Assembly (NCBI GenBank): GCA_946479285.1
Contig: CAMLFH010000019.1
Span: 1-64,000, forward strand
Reading direction: 5' to 3'
Source: an uncultured Flavobacteriales bacterium
GTDB taxonomy: Bacteria; Bacteroidota; Bacteroidia; Flavobacteriales; Crocinitomicaceae
Length of the DNA stretch: 64,000 nt
The notes beneath the pieces were generated by a model that searched no databases, was not told the DNA's origin, and saw nothing but the letters and a program-made list of their open reading frames with translations. Made by a program: the position numbers and the translations under genes. Numbering within the stretch: position 1 is the stretch's first letter; every line of letters begins with the position of its first letter. Below, piece by piece: positions 17,478 to 26,791 of this stretch.

Positions 17478-18575
17478 TTATAGTGGTAATTTTACTTTAC
17501 CAATCGATTCAATACGCTCTTCAGCGATCTTGTTTGCAATCTGGTAAGTCGGAACTCCTTCTGCACTTGAACGGGAAACGATATTTCCGATTGTTGTGTA
17601 GATCTCCTCCGCTTTAGCCATTGACCATTGTGCAGTCAAACCAGCCACTTCCGAATAACAATTGATCACACCACCTGCATTCAAAGCAAAATCAGGAGCG
17701 TAAATGATTCCTTTTCCTTTTACCAATTGACCATGAATTGCTTCATTTGCCAACTGGTTGTTTGCAGCTCCGGCAATGATCGAACATTTCAATCGGTTGA
17801 TTGTATCGTCGTTGATTGTTGCTCCTAAAGCGCACGGTGCGTAAATATCCATCGGCACATCGTAGATTTCATCCAATCCGACAACCTTAACTCCGTATTC
17901 ACTGGAAACTCTTTTCAAAGTATCCTGGTGGATATCCGTGATCGTTACTTCAGCCCCTTCGGAAACCAAATGCTTCACCAAATACTCACCAACGTGACCC
18001 ACTCCCTGAACAGCTACTTTTTTACCAGCCAAAGAATCAGAACCAAACTGCTGGCTCGCACACGCTTTCATTCCCATGTAAACTCCATAAGCAGTTACAG
18101 GCGAAGGATCACCACTTTTTCCGGGTAAACCAACTACGTGATTTGTTTCCATAGAAACCCAAACCATGTCAACCGGAGAAATGCCTACATCTTCCGCAGT
18201 AATGTATTTTCCTGCCAATGAATTTACAAACTTCCCGAAACGACGGAACAAAGCTTCTGACTTCATGGAGCGTGAATCCCCGATGATTACCGCTTTTCCA
18301 CCTCCCAAATTCAATCCTGAAATTGAATTTTTGTATGTCATACCTCTTGAAAGACGCAATACATCATTCAAAGCCTCCATTTCATTGTTGTACATCCACA
18401 TACGGGTTCCTCCCAAAGCAGGCCCCAATACGGTGTTATGTACAGCAATAATTGCTTTCAGACCAGTTGCAGTATCGTTACAGAATAACAATTGCTCGTG
18501 GTTATACATACTCATTTGAGAAATAACGGGGTTTTCAGCCAGATTTAAATCTTTGATTTCTTTTACTTCAAACAT
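17478..18575 (-). CDS. Glu/Leu/Phe/Val dehydrogenase family protein (leucine-type)
   Basis: The 365-residue enzyme has the catalytic-lysine motif LNLGGGKAVI (Lys94), the substrate-binding TYKNSISGL segment and a Rossmann NAD motif GVGHVGEYL (about residues 190-200). Length matches leucine/valine dehydrogenases (about 360) and not hexameric glutamate dehydrogenases (about 450). It oxidatively deaminates branched-chain amino acids to 2-oxo acids in the cytoplasm. It is first in the run with nusB, DUF1573 and yajC. The exact substrate is inferred. Confidence 0.92.
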   Translation of the reverse strand: MFEVKEIKDLNLAENPVISQMSMYNHEQLLFCNDTATGLKAIIAVHNTVLGPALGGTRMWMYNNEMEALNDVLRLSRGMTYKNSISGLNLGGGKAVIIGDSRSMKSEALFRRFGKFVNSLAGKYITAEDVGISPVDMVWVSMETNHVVGLPGKSGDPSPVTAYGVYMGMKACASQQFGSDSLAGKKVAVQGVGHVGEYLVKHLVSEGAEVTITDIHQDTLKRVSSEYGVKVVGLDEIYDVPMDIYAPCALGATINDDTINRLKCSIIAGAANNQLANEAIHGQLVKGKGIIYAPDFALNAGGVINCYSEVAGLTAQWSMAKAEEIYTTIGNIVSRSSAEGVPTYQIANKIAEERIESIGKVKLPL

Positions 18576-18669
18576 ACGCGACTTTTAATCTTTTATTTCA
18601 ATGCGAATGGCTAATTTTGTAATTCGAACAAAATCGCATTAGCGCTCGCAAAAATAGGAAATTTATCGA

Positions 18670-20457
18670 ATGAAGTCTCTAAGCTATTTAAACAAATATT
18701 TCATCAAATACCGCTGGCGAATGCTGCTGGGTATTCTCTTTATTATTGCAGGGAATTACTTTGGCGCCAAAATCCCCATTCTTGTTGGTGAATCCCTGAA
18801 GTTTCTTTCCGGAGAAACACAGCTAAGCACCGGGAAAACTCTTTTCTGGACTGTTCTTGGCCTTGCGGGACTTGTTATGCTTTTTAACATTCTTAAGGGA
18901 TTTTTCCTCTTTCTGACACGGCAAATGCTCATCATTATGTCGCGCTACATTGAATTCGACCTGAAAAACGAGATCTTTGAAAAATACCAGCAATTGGATT
19001 ACAGCTTTTACAAAAGACAATCGACCGGTGATTTAATGAACCGTATTTCCGAAGATGTTTCTCAGGTTCGCCAGTATTTGGGACCGGGAATTATGTATAC
19101 CGTCAACCTGATTGCCCTATTCCCTTTCAGTTTATATGAAATGTTGAAAATCAATACGGAATTAGCACTTTACGCACTTGCTCCTCTTCCTGTAATGGCA
19201 ACTTTGATCTACCTTGTTTCAACCAGAATGAATAAACTGAGCAAGGAAGTACAACAGGAACAATCGCGTTTAAGCACTTTGGGACAGGAAACCTTTTCCG
19301 GAATCCGTGTCATCAAAGCTTACATCCAGGAAAAACATGCAAAAAAGAACTTTGAAGCGAGTTCAGGTTCTTACTTAAAGAAAACCATGAAACTGGTCCG
19401 GACCAATGCGCTTTTCATGCCGACGATCTCCTTGTTAATAGGAACAAGTACCTTGTTGAGTATTTACATGGGCGGACTTCTAACTTACGGTGGAAAAATC
19501 GACACGGGTGACATTGTATCCACCATTCTCCTGATCTACAACTTAACCTGGCCTTTTGCAAGCATTGGATGGGTAACAAGCATCAACCAAAGAGCAGCAG
19601 CTTCACAGGAGCGCATCAATGAATTCCTGAGAACTGAATCGGCTATTAAAAACCATTCTGAAGCACCTTTGGAGAAATTCAACGCACTCCAGTTCAAAAA
19701 CATGTCATTCCGATACAGACCCGATCTTCCGGACGTACTATCAGACATAAACTTCACCTTAAAACGAGGCGAAACATTGGGAATTATCGGTAAAACAGGT
19801 TCCGGAAAATCGACCTTGCTGCAAATGATCGTTCGTCAGCTGGATCCAACAATGGGTGAAATTCGCTACAATACCGAAAATCTCTCATCGGTTAACCTTA
19901 TCGAATACCGAAAACACCTTTCAGTGGTTCCGCAAGACGTATTCTTATTTTCAGATACGATCCGCAACAACATTGCTTTCGGAGCACTGAATTTTGACAT
20001 GGTTAAACAAGATGAAATTAGGGATGCTGCGAAAAATGCACATGTACTGCACAACATTGAAGCTTTCCCCGATAAATTCGAAACAATTTTAGGTGAACGC
20101 GGGGTAAATCTTTCCGGCGGACAGAAACAACGTGTGAGTATTGCGCGTGCACTGATCCGTAAACCCGATATTTTATTGCTGGACGATTGTTTATCCGCTG
20201 TTGATACGGAAACGGAAGAAATTATCCTGGGCAATTTAAAGCGCTTAAATGCCGAACATCAAACGACTTCTGTTATTGTAAGCCACCGAATCTCCAGTCT
20301 TAGAAATGCAGATTATATTTTGGTACTGGAAGACGGAAAAATTGTTGAAGAAGGAAAACCAGGCGATTTGTTGCAAACCAACAGTCAATACCGGGAGCTT
20401 TATGACAAACAGCTAATTGAAGAAACTGAAGCAGAGAGAGAAACAGAAAGAGAATGA
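18670..20457 (+). CDS. ABC exporter half-transporter (fused membrane and ATPase domains)
   Basis: The 595-residue protein has six membrane helices (about 1-310) and a nucleotide-binding domain with Walker A GKTGSGKST (374-382), signature LSGGQ (481-485) and Walker B ILLLDD (501-506). The residue after Walker B, normally a catalytic Glu, is Asp506 in DDCLSAVD; this is typical of the subunit with a degenerate site in heterodimeric exporters of the BmrC/MdlA type. No partner half-transporter lies in the window. The C-terminus ends in a Glu/Arg repeat (EAERETERE). It probably exports lipids, peptides or drugs across the inner membrane. Confidence 0.92.
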   Translation: MKSLSYLNKYFIKYRWRMLLGILFIIAGNYFGAKIPILVGESLKFLSGETQLSTGKTLFWTVLGLAGLVMLFNILKGFFLFLTRQMLIIMSRYIEFDLKNEIFEKYQQLDYSFYKRQSTGDLMNRISEDVSQVRQYLGPGIMYTVNLIALFPFSLYEMLKINTELALYALAPLPVMATLIYLVSTRMNKLSKEVQQEQSRLSTLGQETFSGIRVIKAYIQEKHAKKNFEASSGSYLKKTMKLVRTNALFMPTISLLIGTSTLLSIYMGGLLTYGGKIDTGDIVSTILLIYNLTWPFASIGWVTSINQRAAASQERINEFLRTESAIKNHSEAPLEKFNALQFKNMSFRYRPDLPDVLSDINFTLKRGETLGIIGKTGSGKSTLLQMIVRQLDPTMGEIRYNTENLSSVNLIEYRKHLSVVPQDVFLFSDTIRNNIAFGALNFDMVKQDEIRDAAKNAHVLHNIEAFPDKFETILGERGVNLSGGQKQRVSIARALIRKPDILLLDDCLSAVDTETEEIILGNLKRLNAEHQTTSVIVSHRISSLRNADYILVLEDGKIVEEGKPGDLLQTNSQYRELYDKQLIEETEAERETERE

Positions 20458-20494
20458 GGATTTTTCCCCTCTCATTCTCAGTCCTCATTCTAAC

Positions 20495-21205
20495 CTATTC
20501 TTTCTCCGGGTGAAGCAATAGATAATGTTCCAGTTTATCTTTGATAAATGTGATCAATTCAATATCTGTGGCTGTTTTCAGAAAATTCTCGTCCATAGCC
20601 ATAAAACGGATAAAATCAATAAAATCGTCGTTGTTCAGCTTAATAATATCATAAGACACATACAACTTCAAAAGCTCCTGAACGATTTCTTCCTTTGAAT
20701 CTTCGTATTCCATTTTAGCAACACGTGCTTTAGATTGTTCTCTCTTCGAAAAACGCTGGTACAATGCTGTAATAGGACTTTGGAAAACCTCTAAACCGGT
20801 AATCGTCACAGTTTCTCTCATAGCCAGTGCCGCCCGCTCTTCTTTAATTTCCTGGACCGATTTCAAGGGCTTAATAACCACTTCATCAATTTGACGTGCT
20901 TTTCGTTCAACTGCTGCATATACTTCAAAATGACAGGAAGAATCTCCAATTACCCGAAAACCGTAGCGCTCATATCCTTTTATAGACAAAACAATCGAAT
21001 CGTTATTACTCACATATACTCCGAAAGTTCCGTCGGGCTGGCCAAAAACTCCTTTTCCGTTAGAAGTATTTACGACCATTAAATTCAGGAATGCATGTTT
21101 AACAAGGGTATCTTCCACTTTTCCCTTTAGCCATACACGAGTACAAGGCTGTTGAGAAAAAGCATTTCCAGATAGGATTAATAGGATTGCAACAATCAGT
21201 TTCAT
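20495..21205 (-). CDS. Secreted protein with carboxypeptidase-regulatory-like N-terminal domain
   Basis: The 236-residue protein has a signal peptide (MKLIVAILLILSGNAFSQ) and a beta-sandwich-like start (LKGKVEDTLVKHAFLNLMVVNTSNG...GTFGVYV), as in CarboxypepD_reg-like domains that often precede surface assemblies in Bacteroidetes. From about residue 115 it is charged and helical (SVQEIKEERAALAMRE). It is probably periplasmic. No partner gene is adjacent. The octamer tandem repeat at 21268-21323 lies upstream of its start codon. The function is unknown. Confidence 0.72.
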   Translation of the reverse strand: MKLIVAILLILSGNAFSQQPCTRVWLKGKVEDTLVKHAFLNLMVVNTSNGKGVFGQPDGTFGVYVSNNDSIVLSIKGYERYGFRVIGDSSCHFEVYAAVERKARQIDEVVIKPLKSVQEIKEERAALAMRETVTITGLEVFQSPITALYQRFSKREQSKARVAKMEYEDSKEEIVQELLKLYVSYDIIKLNNDDFIDFIRFMAMDENFLKTATDIELITFIKDKLEHYLLLHPEKE

Positions 21206-21267
21206 GCGACTAAAATATCACTTTTTTCTGCGGATTTAGTTCCGTTAACGATTATTTAGAGTTTAAA

Positions 21268-21323
21268 ATAGTTCAATAGTTCAATAGTTCAATAGTTCAA
21301 TAGTTCAATAGTTCAATAGTTCA
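21268..21323. repeat. Tandem repeat, seven copies of ATAGTTCA
   Basis: Seven exact head-to-tail copies of the octamer ATAGTTCA cover 56 bp in the 333-bp divergent region between the 20495-21205 gene and mnmA. The reverse complement TGAACTAT occurs once nearby at 21371-21378, allowing a hairpin. Copy number could change by slipped-strand mispairing and alter spacing of promoter elements upstream of the secreted protein gene. The rest of this gap is AT-rich with no gene. Confidence 0.85.
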
Positions 21324-21499
21324 ATTAAAAGAATTAAGTCATTCGACAAAATTGAAAGCTTGAACATTTTTGAACTATTTGAACAATGCCGGGAATGAAT
21401 TAAGAAATACCGGATCTGAATTTTACGAATTCATTTTTACACAAATGTAATCTATGTAAATTCACTTTTGTAACTGTTAATTTTTCGAAAGAATGGGAA

Positions 21500-21521
21500 T
21501 TTTAAAAAGCGCTTTTTAAAA
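21500..21521. promoter_or_regulatory. 22-bp perfect palindrome upstream of mnmA
   Basis: From 21500 to 21521 the sequence is a perfect palindrome (TTTTAAAAAGC and its complement). It ends 5 nt before the -7 box of mnmA, in the position where a -33 element should lie, so it could be an operator for a dimeric regulator. A chance AT-rich palindrome of this length is unlikely but not excluded. Confidence 0.5.
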
Positions 21522-21526
21522 GTTCG

Positions 21527-21534
21527 TAAATTTG
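21527..21534 (+). promoter_or_regulatory. Candidate -7 box TAAATTTG for mnmA
   Basis: The octamer ends only 4 nt before ATG 21539. With transcription normally starting a few bases behind this box, the mRNA would be leaderless or nearly so. Confidence 0.5.
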
Positions 21535-21538
21535 CAGT

Positions 21539-22717
21539 ATGAAAAGAGTGGTTGTCGGACTGTCCGGCGGAGTAGATTCAAGCGTTACCGCACATTTATT
21601 GCAACAAGAAGGATATGAAGTCATTGGATTGTTTATGCGCAACTGGCATGACGAAACGGTTACACTTTCTAACGACTGCCCCTGGATCGACGACAGCAAC
21701 GACGCTCTCCTGGTAGCCGAACACCTGGGAATTCCTTTCCAGGTCCTTGACCTAAGTAAAGAATACAAAGAACGCATTGTAGACTATATGTTTGCAGAGT
21801 ATGAAGCCGGAAGAACTCCAAATCCGGATGTACTATGCAACCGGGAAATCAAATTTGATGTGTTTTTAAAAGCTGCCATGGAACTGGGCGCTGATTACGT
21901 TGCAACAGGACATTATTGCAGAAAAACAACCACAGAAGACGGTATTCACCACTTAATGACAGGAATGGACCCGAACAAGGATCAATCCTACTTCCTTTGT
22001 CAATTATCACAGGAACAGCTTTCCAAAGCGCTTTTCCCCATTGGAAACCTTCAAAAATCAGAAGTCAGAGCAATTGCGAAAGAAATCGGCCTGGTCACTG
22101 CAGACAAGAAGGATTCACAAGGATTGTGTTTTGTAGGAAAAATATCCTTACCTGAATTTCTTCAACAAAAACTTGAAGTTAAACATGGTAAAATAATAGA
22201 AATCAGTGAATTAGAATCTCAATTCAAAAATTATTCCGACATTCCTGTAGACCTGGACCATGTAATCGAACTAAGCAAAGAGTTCATCTATGCTCCCACC
22301 ATGGGAACGGAAGTTGAAAAACATATAGGGGCTCATTACTATACAATCGGACAGCGAAAAGGACTTCACATCGGCGGAAGACCCAATCCATCCTTTGTAA
22401 TCGGCATTGACACACTGACAAACACGGTTTATTCCGGTCAAAAGGACGATCATCCCGGACTCAACAAATGGGCCCTAAAGATTGAAACAGCCGAAATGCA
22501 TTGGGTGAACCCGGATTTTAACATGAATATTGGAGATCAGAAAGCATTCGATATTCGAATCAGGTATCGCCAGTCTTTTCAAAAAGGAACTCTAACACGC
22601 TTAGAAGACGGATACTACATCCTGTTCGATAAAAAACAACGAGGAATTACTCCCGGACAATTTGCAGCATTTTACCTGGAGGACGAATTAACAGGGTCAG
22701 GCATTATTTCTCATTAG
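21539..22717 (+). CDS. mnmA: tRNA 2-thiouridine(34) synthase MnmA
   Basis: The 392-residue enzyme has the PP-loop GLSGGVDSS (8-16), the catalytic Cys100 in TPNPDVLCN and the partner Cys197 in DSQGLCFVG, plus the C-terminal substrate-binding beta-barrel (about 300-392) with [13 protein letters not shown]. It adenylates U34 and transfers sulfur in tRNA-Lys, -Glu and -Gln. Length is slightly greater than E. coli MnmA (368). The last 14 nt overlap the convergent HTH gene. The promoter region has a palindrome and predicts a leaderless transcript. Confidence 0.96.
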   Translation: MKRVVVGLSGGVDSSVTAHLLQQEGYEVIGLFMRNWHDETVTLSNDCPWIDDSNDALLVAEHLGIPFQVLDLSKEYKERIVDYMFAEYEAGRTPNPDVLCNREIKFDVFLKAAMELGADYVATGHYCRKTTTEDGIHHLMTGMDPNKDQSYFLCQLSQEQLSKALFPIGNLQKSEVRAIAKEIGLVTADKKDSQGLCFVGKISLPEFLQQKLEVKHGKIIEISELESQFKNYSDIPVDLDHVIELSKEFIYAPTMGTEVEKHIGAHYYTIGQRKGLHIGGRPNPSFVIGIDTLTNTVYSGQKDDHPGLNKWALKIETAEMHWVNPDFNMNIGDQKAFDIRIRYRQSFQKGTLTRLEDGYYILFDKKQRGITPGQFAAFYLEDELTGSGIISH

Positions 22718-23084
22718 GAAGGAATACATCAAAAGTAAAATCAGCATAAAACACCAGTGTTTTGACAATCTTTTTTTCAGAACCCGCTGATCCCTCCTTT
22801 TCAGCAATAACATCTTCAGCAGATTGAGCAATAGCAGGAATTGCCTTGTTCCCCGAAAAAAGATCCTCACCTTCCTTCTTTTCCTGCTTACCGGTAAAAA
22901 GCCATTCGGCAGAAACTCGCGGAAACGCTATTAACAACTTCTCTATAAAATCAAAACCAGGCTTATTCCGTCCGCTCAACACATGACTCACATTGGACCT
23001 CTGCACACCAATCTTATCCGCAAAGGAACCCGCATTCAATTTATGCGAATCCATAATCATACGTAAACGGTCTTTTACCTCCAT
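22704..23084 (-). CDS. Helix-turn-helix transcriptional regulator (XRE-like)
   Basis: The 126-residue protein has an N-terminal Cro/C1-type HTH (about 1-60) with [21 protein letters not shown] as the two DNA-binding helices, and a low-complexity acidic/Lys middle, ending in a hydrophobic strand ([14 protein letters not shown]). In Bacteroidetes such short regulators are common and often orphan. Its 3' end overlaps mnmA by 14 nt in convergent orientation. The target is unknown. Confidence 0.85.
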   Translation of the reverse strand: MEVKDRLRMIMDSHKLNAGSFADKIGVQRSNVSHVLSGRNKPGFDFIEKLLIAFPRVSAEWLFTGKQEKKEGEDLFSGNKAIPAIAQSAEDVIAEKEGSAGSEKKIVKTLVFYADFTFDVFLPNEK

Positions 23085-23155
23085 GATACAAATGTATCAT
23101 TTATTTTCTACAATTCTACTCTTCAATTAATTCACATTTGTAACACATGTAAACA

Positions 23156-23189
23156 CAAAAAAAGCCCTGGCATTTATGGCCAAGGCTTT
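23156..23189 (-). terminator. Terminator of the 62-residue small gene
   Basis: On the minus strand aaagccttggc pairs with gccagggcttt (11-bp stem including a G-U pair), followed by a T-run. It lies 26 nt behind the stop codon of the gene at 23215-23403. Confidence 0.7.
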
Positions 23190-23214
23190 ATCAATCTAAT
23201 TATTTGAACGTAAA

Positions 23215-23403
23215 TTAATTGATACTGTATCCAAAGAAAAGCATGCTGTTATTCACCTCCGGTAAGTTTGGTCCAAATGTAACCAAGTCCATTAGCTGAG
23301 CAACTTCAACAATACTCAAACTACTATTTCTCCCCATTGCTTTGTGGCGCTCCAATTTAGTTTTTGCCAGGCTTACTGCGTTATTAATCATCGTACTTTC
23401 CAT
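23215..23403 (-). CDS. Small protein of unknown function, 62 residues
   Basis: The product begins MESTMINNAVSLAKTKLERH and contains a short helical, charged N-terminal half and a hydrophobic C-terminal half ending FFGYSIN. No signal peptide or motif was recognised. A strong intrinsic terminator on the same strand 26 nt behind the stop supports its being a real transcription unit. Met5 is an alternative start. Confidence 0.55.
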   Translation of the reverse strand: MESTMINNAVSLAKTKLERHKAMGRNSSLSIVEVAQLMDLVTFGPNLPEVNNSMLFFGYSIN

Positions 23404-23595
23404 ATATATTAAAACTTAAATGCGATTTTGTTCTGAGCCCATTTACGCCACACTTCTGCATTAGGTTACATATCCAACCAAAAAAAATGAAAAAAAATTG
23501 AAATTCATTTAATAACTCATTTGAAACAATGGTATTAAATCTTTTATAATCAGTTATTTAAACTGAAAAGAACATTTGTGACAGTCTTTCGAAAT

Positions 23596-24372
23596 TTAAT
23601 GCGAAACAAGCTCTTCGTACGCATCCTGTACCTCCAAAAAACGCTGAGCAGATTCCGCTCTCTCCTCTTCACTTTTATCCAAATTGCGATCCGGATGATG
23701 CTTCTTAACCAATGCCCGATAACTTTTCCTGATATCTTCCTCAGTTGCCGAAGGACCTAGATCAAGAATTGCCAGGGCGATCTTTCTTCGGGCACCGGAA
23801 TTGGCAATGGAATGCAGACGTTCGTTTCCGACAGTAGAACCAAAGATCCGTTTGCGGTGCTCAATCACTCTTTTTTCGATATACACCGACTGAACACCGA
23901 TCAATTCACCCAAGCGAATAAGCGCCGTAAATTCCCGGTCGATCATTTCTTCATCTACAAACACCAGGTCGATCAGGAACTCTATCAAATCAGCACGCTC
24001 CTGCGATCCATGCATTTGTTGAATCACCCAATTTGCTACACTCCGCACATGAATCGATGTCTCGCCGGCCAATTCCAATTCATTCGCTATGATCAGGGAT
24101 TCTATATTAAATCTTTTATTGATATAAATAACAATAAACGACTGTTTTTCAAAAGATTTGACAGCATTTTTACGCATCATCCATGCAGCCAGTAAAATAT
24201 AGATCTGGAAAATCATTTTCTCTGATTTCTTTCCGGAAGGAGGATGAAAACTCTGCCTTAAAACAAGCTCGGCACTTGCTTTTCGTTCTTTGGAATCCTT
24301 TACCTGCCTTTTAGTCAGAATAACGACCAAAAGAACCAGCAGGCAAATAAATAGAATCCCAAGAATCAACAT
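23596..24372 (-). CDS. DjlA-like membrane J-domain protein
   Basis: The 258-residue protein has an N-terminal membrane helix (about 1-20), a helical middle (about 60-180) resembling the TerB-like region of DjlA, and a C-terminal J domain (about 190-258) with the HPD tripeptide in VKKHHPDRN, which stimulates DnaK ATPase. A J domain at the C-terminus behind a membrane anchor is the DjlA layout. It is a tandem paralogue of the next upstream gene; their spacing is 1 nt. Confidence 0.85.
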   Translation of the reverse strand: MLILGILFICLLVLLVVILTKRQVKDSKERKASAELVLRQSFHPPSGKKSEKMIFQIYILLAAWMMRKNAVKSFEKQSFIVIYINKRFNIESLIIANELELAGETSIHVRSVANWVIQQMHGSQERADLIEFLIDLVFVDEEMIDREFTALIRLGELIGVQSVYIEKRVIEHRKRIFGSTVGNERLHSIANSGARRKIALAILDLGPSATEEDIRKSYRALVKKHHPDRNLDKSEEERAESAQRFLEVQDAYEELVSH

Positions 24373-24373
24373 A

Positions 24374-25183
24374 TCAGGAGTTTACAATGGATTCATACGC
24401 CTCCTGAACCTGGAGAAACTTCTCACTCATTTGTTTTTGAACCTCCGGAGATTCATTCATAAAACGATCCGGATGAGTCAACTTAACCAATCTGCGATAA
24501 GTAGTTCTGACCTCTTCTATTGAGGCAGTTCTCTCCAATCCCAGCACCTTATAAAAGAAATCCGATTTGGAATAGGTTGTTTCATGTTGATGCTTCCGCT
24601 CGTTTTGGCTTGTCAACTTTTCCCTATAGACATGCTCATAATCTGAGATCTCCAAATTTAGCTTGCCCATTAAGATTAACAAATGGCGTTTCTCATCCAA
24701 ATTGAATCCTCCATCATAAACTGCGAGACCTGCCAAAAAATTGATCAATTTAACTTTCCATTCTTTGGACAGGTGTTTATTCGACCATGAAGCCAGAGAA
24801 TCAATTTTCAAAGCATGATTCAATGAATAAGTGTAAGATTCTACCGAATTGTAGTAAATATCTCTAAAGTTAGTTGCAAGATACTTGTCTACGTAGGCAA
24901 ATTTCATGTAATGATTGTCCAAATCTCTTCGTACAATTGCACCAGCCGCCGCAATAAACAATTCAAAAATATTCTCTATGGTCGGCTTAAAATGTTCCGG
25001 AATGATTCCATTATCCCAACTTTCACCACCACGCGTTTTTATTTTAGCATAGATAAAGTAAATAATAATTCCACCTACGATAACCGGAGCAATGATCATA
25101 AACCAAAAACGCTCCTCCTCGGACATTGGCGGAGCTTTTATTGATCCGCCTATACGCAATATAAAACTGTTTAACTCAAGCAT
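24374..25183 (-). CDS. DjlA-like membrane J-domain protein (tandem paralogue)
   Basis: The 269-residue protein has a membrane helix at about residues 27-47, a helical TerB-like middle (about 75-190) and a C-terminal J domain (about 205-269) with HPD in VKLTHPDRF. It overlaps the upstream DUF3820 start by 1 nt and the downstream paralogue follows 1 nt behind, so the three form an operon. Duplicated J-domain co-chaperones may serve different clients; this is inference. Confidence 0.85.
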   Translation of the reverse strand: MLELNSFILRIGGSIKAPPMSEEERFWFMIIAPVIVGGIIIYFIYAKIKTRGGESWDNGIIPEHFKPTIENIFELFIAAAGAIVRRDLDNHYMKFAYVDKYLATNFRDIYYNSVESYTYSLNHALKIDSLASWSNKHLSKEWKVKLINFLAGLAVYDGGFNLDEKRHLLILMGKLNLEISDYEHVYREKLTSQNERKHQHETTYSKSDFFYKVLGLERTASIEEVRTTYRRLVKLTHPDRFMNESPEVQKQMSEKFLQVQEAYESIVNS

Positions 25184-25404
25184 TAGTGTGATTTATTAGG
25201 CATTAAAGGATAGATGAGATGCTCAAGACCATTTAGTTTAATTTCATAGACCAATTCTAATTGCTGGCCCAACTTCCCAGCAGGGAAACCGTTCTGCTTG
25301 AACCAAACGAGGTAATTCTCCGGTAAATGAATCAAATACCGGTCTTTGTATTTACCGAAGGGCATTTTAGCCTTTGCCAATGACACTAATTGATGCTCAT
25401 CCAT
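25183..25404 (-). CDS. DUF3820 family small protein
   Basis: The 73-residue protein matches DUF3820, with MPFGKYKDRYLIHLPENYLVW near residues 14-34 (pattern MPFGK..G..L..LP..YL.W). The family is conserved, cytoplasmic and of uncertain function. It heads the operon with the two J-domain genes, sharing one base with the next start, and lies 9 nt behind the histidine kinase gene. Confidence 0.85.
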   Translation of the reverse strand: MDEHQLVSLAKAKMPFGKYKDRYLIHLPENYLVWFKQNGFPAGKLGQQLELVYEIKLNGLEHLIYPLMPNKSH

Positions 25405-25413
25405 TCTGTGAAT

Positions 25414-26622
25414 TTAGCTCAAATTAGCCAGATCGAAAACATATTTTGTACCTGAATCAGTTGTTTCCAGTGTAAAACTCCCTTCCAACTGCTCGGACAT
25501 TGCGTGGATAATTTCTGTTCCGAATGAAGCAACCGAACCTTCCTCCCAGGAACCATTATCACTGTAAACAAGCACAAAACGATTTGATTTACTGCCTTCT
25601 TTTTCACTCAAACGAATGGAGATCCCCGGATTTTCCTGATCCTGAAAAGCATGTTTCAGGGAATTCAACAATAATTCATTGATCAAAAGCGCCAACGGAA
25701 CAATACTTTTCGATTTCATATCCTCCACTTCTACATCAATCATGAATTCGGGCTTTTTGGAGATGGAATAATTCAGCAATAAGCTATCCACCAACGATTT
25801 CAGGTATTTTTCCAGGTCGAACTTGGATAAAGAACCGGATTGGTACATTTTCTCGTGAATGATTGCCATTGCGGTCACCCGATCAATTGCTTCCTGGTAT
25901 GAGCCGCCGGCTTTTTCGCTCATATTATTTGCCTGCAACCGGAGTAAACTGGTGATAATCTGAAGATTATTCTTCACCCGGTGATGAATTTCACGCAGCA
26001 TCACTTCCATTTCCGAATTCTGCTTGGAGATCACTTTATTCTGTTCAGAAAGTGTTTGATTGTTCTCTATCAGCTCAATGCGCGAGTAATTCGTTGTTAA
26101 GATATAAAGATTCAAAATGTAAGCTATGGCAAATCCGGCAATGGAATATTCCAAAATAAAGGTCGTTACGTCATTTCCGGAGAAACTTTTTACTGCCACA
26201 ATATTTCCTTCGTGCAGGTAGATCAAATAATAGAATAAAACGAGAAAATGCGCAATCAAAATCGAAATCCCCCACTTTTTTCCCAGCACGAAAAAGGTAA
26301 AAATGATATTGACAATCATCCACATGGGTGTGAGGTAATGCGTTGCAGGCAGCCATAAAAATGCTCCGGAAACGATGAAGAAGGTCAAAACAGAGCAAAC
26401 CGCTGCAACCAGCCGGTAGTTTTTAGTAATCCGGATTACAACCAAGCCGAGAACACACATTCCCACAGCGAAAAAATTGGGAGTAGCACTGAAATGTTCG
26501 TTGGACATATTGACGAGTGTCACGATGGACATCAGGCCGGCAAAAAAGTACAGTAAATGCAATACGAGCCGGAATTTCATTTTTTCATGAAACTCCAACC
26601 AGTTCGTGTTCAGTTTGTCCAT
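25414..26622 (-). CDS. Membrane sensor histidine kinase (HisKA_2/HWE-like)
   Basis: The 402-residue protein has about six membrane segments (20-180), then a coiled linker and a HisKA_2 dimerisation motif EIHHRVKNNLQ (211-221; probable phospho-acceptor His214), and a HATPase_c domain with the N-box LLINELLLNSLKHAF (about 310-325) and a DNG box. The first part has no extracellular domain of note. No response regulator is adjacent, so it is an orphan kinase. It may signal to a distant regulator. It may be co-transcribed with DUF3820 9 nt downstream. Confidence 0.9.
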   Translation of the reverse strand: MDKLNTNWLEFHEKMKFRLVLHLLYFFAGLMSIVTLVNMSNEHFSATPNFFAVGMCVLGLVVIRITKNYRLVAAVCSVLTFFIVSGAFLWLPATHYLTPMWMIVNIIFTFFVLGKKWGISILIAHFLVLFYYLIYLHEGNIVAVKSFSGNDVTTFILEYSIAGFAIAYILNLYILTTNYSRIELIENNQTLSEQNKVISKQNSEMEVMLREIHHRVKNNLQIITSLLRLQANNMSEKAGGSYQEAIDRVTAMAIIHEKMYQSGSLSKFDLEKYLKSLVDSLLLNYSISKKPEFMIDVEVEDMKSKSIVPLALLINELLLNSLKHAFQDQENPGISIRLSEKEGSKSNRFVLVYSDNGSWEEGSVASFGTEIIHAMSEQLEGSFTLETTDSGTKYVFDLANLS

Positions 26623-26741
26623 TATTTAGATTTCAATGCCAAATTAACAGGAAATTCTTGATTCTAAGCCTGTTTGAACGAATAAACTTATCCACGAAAC
26701 ACTGGCAGAAACGCGATTTATTCACATTTAAAAGCAAAAAA

Positions 26742-26770
26742 AAAGCAGCAACCCTTACTGGTTACCGCTA
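26742..26770 (-). terminator. Terminator behind pepD
   Basis: On the minus strand agcggtaacc pairs with gggttgctgct (10 pairs including G-U) around AGTAA, followed by nine Ts. It lies 22 nt behind the pepD stop. Confidence 0.65.
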
Positions 26771-26791
26771 ACTAATCGTTATCTCTTTGTT

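Noticed and set aside
21268..21323. CRISPR-like direct repeats
   Set aside because: Units are 8 bp, contiguous and without spacers; no cas gene is near. It is a simple tandem repeat.
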